Part shown: positions 50,588-57,053 of the stretch, in pieces | Layout of the letters: each line of letters begins with the position of its first letter | How positions within the stretch are numbered: the stretch's first letter is position 1 | NCBI RefSeq assembly: GCF_003713065.1 | Contig: NZ_CP033433.1 | Span: forward strand, 2,667,001-2,731,000 | Direction of reading: 5' to 3' | Length of the DNA stretch: 64,000 bases | From: Cohnella candidum | Lineage (GTDB): Bacteria > Bacillota > Bacilli > Paenibacillales > Paenibacillaceae | Position numbers and translations under genes: made by a program | Notes under the pieces: generated by a model | Told to the model about the DNA's origin: nothing | Databases searched by the model: none | What the model saw: only the letters and a program-made list of their open reading frames with translations

Positions 50588-51484
50588 TTAATTGGCCGCC
50601 GTGTCGGCGATCGCGATAATTTTCACGTTGTCGTGGACCGCCGTCGTCACGATCAGGCCTTTATGGAATACCGGAAGCTTCGCCGCGGAAATCATCGGAA
50701 CCTTATTGACGTTCGCCGTATCTCCCGCGTCGATCTTAACGGCTTTTCCGTTCAGTTTCACGATCGAAGTCCCGACTTTGTGCTCGATTTTTACCTTGCC
50801 TTTGACGGCGGTGAAAGTGGACGTTTTGGCTTGCCAGGTAAATTTATAACCGAGGGCTTCCAGCATGTTTTTGGCCGGCAGGTAGACGTACCCTTGGGGA
50901 TCCGCGGCTTTCACTTTGATCTGTTTATTGCCGACGAATACGTAAGTACCCGGAACAAAATCGCTCGCGTCGCCTCGTTCGGCGTAAATGTAATCCGTGA
51001 TTTCGGTGCGCAAATTTTTCGTGCTTTGGCCGGCATCCACATCCACGATGCTCTCGAATTCGAACGGCAGGATGCGGCTTTCGCCGGGCTTCAAGGTCAG
51101 TCCGTCCGCGAACGCGACTTTCGTTTCCGCTACGGTGTTGTAAGATTTATCCGACACGTCCAGGGCCGTATGCGGGTTCGAGATATCGTAAGGGCTGGTG
51201 TTCTGGAGCAAGATCGTCGCTTTAAAATGGTCGTTCGGAAGGGCGCCGCTGCCTTTCACGACTTCCAGCTTCAAAACCTTGACCGCCATCTCGTCATATT
51301 CCAGCGTTTCATCCTCAGGCTCTTCAGCCGGTTCATCCGCATCCTGTCCGACGGAATCCTCCACCGCGGGAGGATCTCCCGCCGCATCCGAATCGGACGT
51401 CTCCGCATAAGCCGCCGAGAAAGCAAGCATGTGGAGCAATGTCAGTGCCGCAAGCAATACCGAGATTTTCTTGAACTTGTTCAT
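50588..51484 (-). CDS. Exported protein with copper-amine-oxidase N-terminal-like (stalk) domain
   Basis: 298-residue secreted protein. Signal peptide (MNKFKKISVLLAALTLLHML, cut near AYA-ETS), an acidic Asp/Glu/Pro linker (about 29-62), a beta-rich middle domain (about 65-170; VKVLKLEVVKGSGALPNDHF KATILLQNTSPYDI) and a C-terminal stalk domain (about 190-290; VYLPAKNMLEALGYKFTWQA). No enzyme motif. The stalk domain is widespread in Paenibacillus envelope proteins and does not imply copper binding. It is the first gene of a unit with the flavoprotein, an odd pairing of an extracellular and a cytosolic protein. Confidence 0.82.
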   Translation of the reverse strand: MNKFKKISVLLAALTLLHMLAFSAAYAETSDSDAAGDPPAVEDSVGQDADEPAEEPEDETLEYDEMAVKVLKLEVVKGSGALPNDHFKATILLQNTSPYDISNPHTALDVSDKSYNTVAETKVAFADGLTLKPGESRILPFEFESIVDVDAGQSTKNLRTEITDYIYAERGDASDFVPGTYVFVGNKQIKVKAADPQGYVYLPAKNMLEALGYKFTWQAKTSTFTAVKGKVKIEHKVGTSIVKLNGKAVKIDAGDTANVNKVPMISAAKLPVFHKGLIVTTAVHDNVKIIAIADTAAN

Positions 51485-51561
51485 GGAATAACCGTGCCTC
51501 CGCTTCGATTAGGTTTACCATCCACATATTAGGCGGTCTGCGGTCATTCCAATAGTGACCC

Positions 51562-51609
51562 CGGTCATGCGGGCGGTCATGCAGACGGTCATGCCGGCTG
51601 TCACAAAAA
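51562..51609. repeat. Four direct repeats phased every 12 bases in a divergent promoter region
   Basis: CGGTCATGC starts at 51562, 51574 and 51586, and a degenerate copy (CTGTCAC) at 51598. A further CGGTCAT is at 51541, and TGACC-CC-GGTCA forms a dyad at 51556-51567. They lie between the start of the stalk-domain gene and the two-component genes and look like an array of regulator sites. Confidence 0.6.
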
Positions 51610-51644
51610 AAGCGCGGTATCTATCCACCGAGCCCGTCTCTCCT

Positions 51645-51650
51645 TATAAT
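51645..51650 (+). promoter_or_regulatory. Probable -10 box of the NarL-type two-component operon
   Basis: TATAAT 40 bases before the TTG start. The -35 region is poor, as expected if an activator binds the phased repeats just upstream. Confidence 0.45.
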
Positions 51651-51689
51651 CAGAGTAATCATACTATGGAAAAAGAAGGATGATTCCGC

Positions 51690-52361
51690 TTGTCCACCAT
51701 TCGCATCGTCATCGCGGACGACCAAATTCTCATGAGAGACGCGTTGCAGACGGTCATCAACCTGGAAGAGGATCTGCAGGTCGTCGGCGTCGCCGACAAC
51801 GGCGAACAGGCGCTGGACCTCGTGCGGAGCCTGCAGCCGGATCTCGTGCTGATGGACGTTCAGATGCCCCGGATGGACGGAATCGAAGCGGTGAAAATCA
51901 TCCTCTCCGAAACGCCGGGCACGAAAGTCTTGATGCTGACCACTTTCGCGGACGATGACTACATCGTCGACAGCATGTCGCTTGGGGCGGCAGGCTTCCT
52001 GCTCAAGGACATGCCTGCGGATAAATTGATTCAATCCATCCGGGACGCGTTTGCGGGACAGCTCATCCTGCCCGGCATCGTTGCCGGCAAGTTGGCGGCT
52101 CAACTTTCCATGTGGGGCGGAACGCAGAAGAAACCGCCGCAAGCCGGGAGGCTGAGACGGGAGGGTATCAGCTTCACCTCGAAAGAAAAAATGGTCATCC
52201 AACTGCTGCTGGAAGGCCGCACGAACAAAGAAATCGCCAAAAAGCTGTACATGAGCGAAGGGACCGTCAAAAATTACGTCAGCATCGTCTATCATAAAAT
52301 CGGAACGAACGACCGGACGAAAGCCATCATGCTGCTCAAGGAATTGGGCATTCAGGGTTAG
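51690..52361 (+). CDS. NarL/LuxR-type response regulator
   Basis: 223-residue regulator. Receiver domain (1-120) with IADDQ, phosphoacceptor Asp56 in LMDVQMPRMDG and the conserved Lys in FLLKDMPA; C-terminal LuxR helix-turn-helix (about 155-223; SKEKMVIQLLLEGRTNKEIA KKLYMSEGTVKNYVS). TTG start with GAAGGA 9 bases upstream. The kinase gene follows 12 bases later; its HisKA_3 module is the natural phosphodonor. The phased repeats upstream may be its own binding sites (inference). Confidence 0.93.
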   Translation: MSTIRIVIADDQILMRDALQTVINLEEDLQVVGVADNGEQALDLVRSLQPDLVLMDVQMPRMDGIEAVKIILSETPGTKVLMLTTFADDDYIVDSMSLGAAGFLLKDMPADKLIQSIRDAFAGQLILPGIVAGKLAAQLSMWGGTQKKPPQAGRLRREGISFTSKEKMVIQLLLEGRTNKEIAKKLYMSEGTVKNYVSIVYHKIGTNDRTKAIMLLKELGIQG

Positions 52362-52373
52362 GAGGCGCTGCCC

Positions 52374-55300
52374 GTGAACGTATTCAAACGCGCGGCGGCC
52401 TTCTTGCCTTTGGCGATCCTGCTGGCCGCATTTTTGCTTTTGTCGCTGCGGATCGGGCCCGTCCGGCATGCCGTAAGCGAGACAACGCCCAATCCCGGCT
52501 CGTGGGCCATCCATGTCGGCGACTTGCCGCTTAACGGACTCGCGGCGAACGACTCCGCGGGCGAATGGAAACCCTACCCGATCGAAAGCCGCGGCGTGAT
52601 GCGAGAGGTGCTGCCGGATGACTACCGGGGTTATTACTGGCTGCGTTTTAGACTGCCGGACCTTGGCGGCATGGAATCGCCCCGGCTGTTTATTTCCGGA
52701 TTTCAACATGCGGAGCTTTACATAAGCGGAGAACGAATCTACGAGTTTAACACGGACCGTCCCGGCTTTCGGGTGAACAAGTACCAGCATTGGGACCTGG
52801 CCAAGCTGCGTCCTGAGTTCTCCGGCCATACGGCGTATGTCCGGGTGCTGCAGGACGACGCCGATCCCCAGCCCGGAGAATTTCGGATCGTCGACAAATC
52901 GGTGTTCTATGAAAACATGCTGCGCCGCGATCTGTTTCGCGTGTTGTTTATGGTCGTGTTCCTGTTTCTCTCGGCCGTTTCTTTCCTGTTGTGGGCGAAC
53001 CGGCGGAAAGAGACGATTTATCTATACTTCGGCATCTTGAATGCATGCGCAGCCTACGGCAGCATCGGTCGTTCCTACTTGCTGCTTCTGTTTACTCACT
53101 CCGATCTCGCGGTATACCTGCAAGACGTCGCGGTTCCGGTCGGCGCCTTCGCGCTTCTCGGATTTCTCGGGCAAATCTATGGAGGCGGCAAGCCCCACCT
53201 CTTCCGATACGGCGCGTGGTGCAACCTCTTTTTCGGGATCGTCGCATGGATCGCCGCGTTTTTCCGTGCGGATCTCTACCATTTCATCATCGATAAAATG
53301 TTTCTCCTCACGTCGGTCCTCATCATGCCTGTCGTGATCGTTCTACTTGTTTCCGACTATCGACAATATCGGCGCCGCGAATCGATATGGGTTTTCACCG
53401 GATGCGCGGCGTTTACCTTGTTCGCCTTGCTCCACTACATCGAAGTGAACGTCTACCCTTTCGTCGGCGCTTTGATCGGCCGATATCCGTTCCTCTACTA
53501 TTTTCAGCAAATCCAGATCGTGTTCGGCGCGTTTCTATTCGTGTGCTGCTTCGGCATGGTCCTGGTGCTGCAGTATACGCGGACCCATCGGCAAGTCGCC
53601 GTGTACGCAAAGGAGCTGCGGGCGAATAACGAGAAGTTGCTCGCGCTCGACAAACTCAAGGACGAATTTCTTTCCCGGACCTCCCATGAGCTTAGGACGC
53701 CGTTGTACGGCATGATCGGTTTGGCGGAAGCGCTGGCCGACGGAACCCAAACGCACTCAAGCGAAGAGTCTTTCCGCAAACTGTCGCTTATCGTGGCCAG
53801 CGGCCGACGGTTGTCGCGGCTGATCAACGACATTTTGGACCACTCCAAAATCCAACACCAGGACTTGTCGCTGCGCAGGAAACCGGTCGACGTCCGGCAA
53901 GCGGCCGAGATCGTCATTGCCCTGCTGGAGAAACAGGCGGAGCGCAAAATGCTTGCGATCCGAAACGAAATCCCCCGCGATTTGCCGAGGGCTTGGGCGG
54001 ACGAGGACCGGTTGGAGCAGATCTTCTTCAATCTCGTGGGCAACGCCATAAAATTCACCGAGCTTGGCAAAGTGACGCTGCAAGGGGGCGTGGAAGGCTC
54101 ATCCATCCGGATCACGGTGACCGATACGGGAATCGGGATCTACGAGGACGAAACGGACCGGGTATTCGAACCTTTCGTGCAGGGCAAAGACGCGGCTCGC
54201 GATGCTTCGGCCGGAACGGGTCTCGGTCTCGCGGTGACGAAGCAGCTCATCGAAATGCACGGAGGCGAAGTTTCCTTAAAATCGAAGCCGGGCGAAGGCA
54301 CGCAGGTGACCTTGACGCTTCCGATATGGGAAAAGCCCTTGGAAGAAGAGACTAGCGGGGAGTTAAGGATAGGAGAAGCGGAAGAATCCGGCTTCGGCGG
54401 TTCGACAAATGAACTAGCGGAGAGAATCGGAGTCCCCCCTCTCATCCTATTGGTGGACGACGAACGCATGAATTTGGAGGTGTTGGCCTCCCAATTGGAG
54501 CCCGACTATCGGATCGTCGGCATGCAGAGAGCCGCAGAGGCCTTGAGCTGGCTTGACGCCCACCCGGATACCGCGCCGGACCTGATCATTGCGGACATTA
54601 TGATGCCCGAGATGAACGGCTACGAATTCAGCGGCAAAGTCCGGGAGCGCTACAGCGAAGCGGAGCTCCCGATACTGCTGCTGACGGCGCAATTCGGGCC
54701 GGATCCCGTCCACGAGCGCATCCTCCCCGGCGTGAATGATTACTTGATGAAGCCCATTTCCCGCCAAGAGCTTCTGACGCGTGTGCATGTCCATTTGCGT
54801 CTTACCAGGCTGAACCGTTCTTTGGAGCAAGAGGTGCAGCACCGGACGGCGGAACTGGAAGAGACGAACCTCCAGTTGCAGCTCTCCATGAACGACACCA
54901 TCCGGGCGATGGAAGAAATCGCGGTGCTGGAGGAACGCAACCGGATCGCCCACCGGGTTCACGATACGGTAGGCCACACGCTGACCGCGTCCATCATGCA
55001 GCTGGAAGCCGTAAAAAGGCTGTTCGGCAAGGATCCGACGGCCGCCTTGGACAAGCTGGATACGGCTCAGTCCGTGCTCCGAGGCGGATTGGAAAGCATC
55101 CGGGGGTTCCTGCACCAGTTGAAGGAAGACGGTCTGCAAAACGAACTGGCCGTTTCCCTGCACCAGCTCATCGCCTCTGCCCGGGAAACGGCAGACATCG
55201 AGATCGATGCCCACATCGGCTCGATGCCGGACGTCGGGCCGTTGCACAAGAAAGTGATTTTCCACGCGTTGCAGGAGGGGCTCACGAATGGCATGAAGCA

Positions 55301-55523
55301 CGGCGGGGGCACGCGTTTCGAATTCACGCTGCTGTTCCACGAGAAGGTGCTTCACTTCTCCCTCCGCAACAACGGAGCGCCTTACGTCGCCTCCCCGTTC
55401 GGGCTCGGCTTGTCCGCCATCCGCGAGCTCACCGCCCAACTGGGCGGCACGCTGCAGATCAACGCCGCCCTGCCCGACTGGGGCTGCGAAATCAAGCTGC
55501 GGCTTCCGTTCTCGGCGGCTTGA
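52374..55523 (+). CDS. Hybrid sensor kinase with 7TM-DISM sensor, HisKA kinase, receiver and a second HisKA_3 kinase module
   Basis: 1049-residue membrane protein with two complete-looking kinase modules. Order: N-terminal helix, extracellular beta-rich sensor domain (about 40-180), seven-helix membrane block (about 185-400, 7TM-DISM type), HisKA with His438 in SRTSHELRTPLYG, ATPase with FFNLVGNAIKFT (551-562), TDTGIGI (583-589) and AGTGLGLAV; a receiver domain (about 690-805) with VDDE and Asp741 in IIADIMMPEMNG; then a coiled coil and HisKA_3 with His863 in RIAHRVHDTVGHTLTA and an ATPase remnant ending ASPFGLGLSAIRELTAQLGG. GTG start with GGAGG 8 bases upstream. The internal receiver may be phosphorylated by the first module and gate the second, which then serves the NarL-type regulator encoded just before (inference). 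Confidence 0.92.
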   Translation: MNVFKRAAAFLPLAILLAAFLLLSLRIGPVRHAVSETTPNPGSWAIHVGDLPLNGLAANDSAGEWKPYPIESRGVMREVLPDDYRGYYWLRFRLPDLGGMESPRLFISGFQHAELYISGERIYEFNTDRPGFRVNKYQHWDLAKLRPEFSGHTAYVRVLQDDADPQPGEFRIVDKSVFYENMLRRDLFRVLFMVVFLFLSAVSFLLWANRRKETIYLYFGILNACAAYGSIGRSYLLLLFTHSDLAVYLQDVAVPVGAFALLGFLGQIYGGGKPHLFRYGAWCNLFFGIVAWIAAFFRADLYHFIIDKMFLLTSVLIMPVVIVLLVSDYRQYRRRESIWVFTGCAAFTLFALLHYIEVNVYPFVGALIGRYPFLYYFQQIQIVFGAFLFVCCFGMVLVLQYTRTHRQVAVYAKELRANNEKLLALDKLKDEFLSRTSHELRTPLYGMIGLAEALADGTQTHSSEESFRKLSLIVASGRRLSRLINDILDHSKIQHQDLSLRRKPVDVRQAAEIVIALLEKQAERKMLAIRNEIPRDLPRAWADEDRLEQIFFNLVGNAIKFTELGKVTLQGGVEGSSIRITVTDTGIGIYEDETDRVFEPFVQGKDAARDASAGTGLGLAVTKQLIEMHGGEVSLKSKPGEGTQVTLTLPIWEKPLEEETSGELRIGEAEESGFGGSTNELAERIGVPPLILLVDDERMNLEVLASQLEPDYRIVGMQRAAEALSWLDAHPDTAPDLIIADIMMPEMNGYEFSGKVRERYSEAELPILLLTAQFGPDPVHERILPGVNDYLMKPISRQELLTRVHVHLRLTRLNRSLEQEVQHRTAELEETNLQLQLSMNDTIRAMEEIAVLEERNRIAHRVHDTVGHTLTASIMQLEAVKRLFGKDPTAALDKLDTAQSVLRGGLESIRGFLHQLKEDGLQNELAVSLHQLIASARETADIEIDAHIGSMPDVGPLHKKVIFHALQEGLTNGMKHGGGTRFEFTLLFHEKVLHFSLRNNGAPYVASPFGLGLSAIRELTAQLGGTLQINAALPDWGCEIKLRLPFSAA

Positions 55524-55569
55524 GGCGGGGAGGGCGTTTTATCGTCGCATTTTGCGACGCGCGCAAACG

Positions 55570-55596
55570 AAAAGAAGCCCTCTCGGGCTTCTTTTT
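55570..55596. terminator. Bidirectional terminator after the kinase gene
   Basis: AAAGAAGCCC (55571-55580) and GGGCTTCTTT (55585-55594), loop TCTC, T-runs on both strands; it abuts the stop codon of the convergent lspA-like gene. Confidence 0.85.
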
Positions 55597-56048
55597 CATT
55601 GAGCTTTCGCTTCCCGCCGGCTTTTCCATAGAAGCGTCAACGAATGAGCGAGGAAAAACAAAACCCCCGCTTCGATGGCGTGATCCGCCACATTCAGAAT
55701 GCCTCGGGAGCGGACAAGAAAGTCCGTCACCTGTCCGAACAGAAGCCGGTCCACCCCGTTCCCGATCGCTCCCCCGACCAGGAATCCCAAGCTGATATCA
55801 AGCAGCAAGCTTTTGCTTTCCGATTTCCAACGAAAATACAGCACCCAGATCACGAACGCGAAGGCGAAGATACCGAAGAGCCATCCGTATCCCGGGAACA
55901 TGCTGCCGGCCATGCCGCTGTTTTCGTAATGCGTGATCCGGAGCCATCCCAGGCGCGTGTATTCTCCGAGGTCGACATTGGAACGGATGAGGATTTTGGA
56001 CAATTGATCAACGATGACGACAAGCACGACGATGGCGTAGAAAACCAT
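55596..56048 (-). CDS. lspA: Signal peptidase II (lipoprotein signal peptidase)
   Basis: 150-residue membrane aspartyl protease that removes signal peptides from diacylglyceryl prolipoproteins. Four helices and both catalytic aspartates are present: GNGVDRLLFGQVTDF and NVADHAIEAG. An N-terminal VDQLSK follows the first helix, and NSGMAGSM replaces the usual NxGaAfg stretch. The ATG at 56048 gives the usual family N-terminus; a GTG 45 bases upstream would add an acidic tail, but ribosome sites are weak for both. The normal lspA of Firmicutes lies near ileS/rluD, so this one may be an extra paralogue. Confidence 0.85.
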   Translation of the reverse strand: MVFYAIVVLVVIVDQLSKILIRSNVDLGEYTRLGWLRITHYENSGMAGSMFPGYGWLFGIFAFAFVIWVLYFRWKSESKSLLLDISLGFLVGGAIGNGVDRLLFGQVTDFLVRSRGILNVADHAIEAGVLFFLAHSLTLLWKSRREAKAQ

Positions 56049-56149
56049 GGCGGATTCTTCATCCCCTTCATCATTTTCAGGGATTAGATACACATTGTAA
56101 CCAACATATCACGAACCGCGCCATAATTCCACTTTCGTGCCTGGTCCCC

Positions 56150-56890
56150 CTACATCGTCTGCCCGCTGTCCACGGTGATGATCTGCCCGGTGATCGCTTC
56201 CTGCTCCAGTACCGCGCAGATGAAATGGGCGATATCCTCCGGCGTGGATACTCTCCGAAGCGGCAGCTGCGGGCTGAGCGCCCGCATTTTCTCTTCCCTG
56301 CCCGCCCACCAGCGGGTTTCTACGGCTCCAGGCACGACGCTGCACACCCGGATTTCCGGCGCCAAGGCATGTGCCAATGACTTGGTCAGCCCATGCACCG
56401 CCGCCTTGCTGACGGCATAGGGGAGCGAAGAACCGACTCCCGTAATCCCGGCGATGCTCCCCAAGTTCACGATTGCTCCGCGTCCGCTTTTCTTCATCCA
56501 CGGAGCTGCCGCCCTCGCGCAATGGAACATCCCCTTTACGTTGACGGCGAACAGCTCGTCCCACATGGTATCCTCGACCCCATCCAAATCCGGCAAAGCA
56601 ACATGATGGGTGATGCTCGCATTGTTCACGAGCAGATCGAGTGAGCCGTACCGCTCCACGATCCTCTCGACCATTTCGTCCACCTCGCGGGCATTGGACA
56701 CGTCCGCTTTCACCGCAATTGCGCTGCCTCCCCGTTCCTCAATCATGCGCACCGTTTCTTCGGCATCCTTCTTCGAGCGGGAGTAATTCACCGCGACGAA
56801 AGCGCCCTTCTCCGCCAGCGTAAGGCTAGCCGCCCGGCCAATGCCCGTGCCCCCTCCGGTCACGAGAGCCGTTTTCCCTTTCAGTTCCAT
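56150..56890 (-). CDS. Short-chain dehydrogenase/reductase, FabG-like
   Basis: 246-residue classical SDR. NAD(P)-binding TALVTGGGTGIGRAASLTLA, NNAS, active-site Ser in NLGSIAG and YAVSK (Tyr and Lys of the catalytic tetrad), and the C-terminal ITGQIITVDSGQTM. NADP preference is suggested by NYSRSKKD after beta-2. It oxidises or reduces an unknown alcohol/ketone; the fold match to 3-oxoacyl-ACP reductase does not prove that role. CGGAGGG precedes the ATG. Monocistronic; an inverted repeat lies 67-79 bases upstream. Confidence 0.9.
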   Translation of the reverse strand: MELKGKTALVTGGGTGIGRAASLTLAEKGAFVAVNYSRSKKDAEETVRMIEERGGSAIAVKADVSNAREVDEMVERIVERYGSLDLLVNNASITHHVALPDLDGVEDTMWDELFAVNVKGMFHCARAAAPWMKKSGRGAIVNLGSIAGITGVGSSLPYAVSKAAVHGLTKSLAHALAPEIRVCSVVPGAVETRWWAGREEKMRALSPQLPLRRVSTPEDIAHFICAVLEQEAITGQIITVDSGQTM

Positions 56891-56956
56891 GTCGTCATCC
56901 CTCCGATAAATTCAGGTTAACGCAACAGCACGTTCGTGTATAATTGAATTATCAGA

Positions 56957-56969
56957 ATGAATGATTCAT
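56957..56969. promoter_or_regulatory. Inverted repeat upstream of the SDR gene
   Basis: ATGAAT-G-ATTCAT, a 13-base dyad about 67 bases before the ATG, resembling operators of small helix-turn-helix repressors. No regulator gene is adjacent. Confidence 0.4.
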
Positions 56970-56992
56970 TATTTTTGAATCAAATAAGAATA

Positions 56993-57031
56993 AAGAAGAC
57001 CAGCCCGCATCGGCAGGCCGGTCTTCCTTCT
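56993..57031 (-). terminator. Terminator of the 962-residue repeat-protein gene
   Basis: AAGAAGACCAGCC and GGCCGGTCTTCCTTCTT pair imperfectly; T-rich sequence follows on the minus strand. Confidence 0.65.
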
Positions 57032-57053
57032 TGCCAATCTTATCTATGAAAGA

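Noticed and set aside
51541..51609. CRISPR-like array
   Set aside because: Repeat unit is only about 9 bases with 3-base spacers; no CRISPR geometry and no cas genes. Kept as a regulatory repeat instead.
51621..52829. 402-codon open frame on the minus strand over the NarL-type regulator and kinase start
   Set aside because: Antisense to a clear receiver/LuxR gene; His/Arg/Gln-rich product without any recognisable domain.
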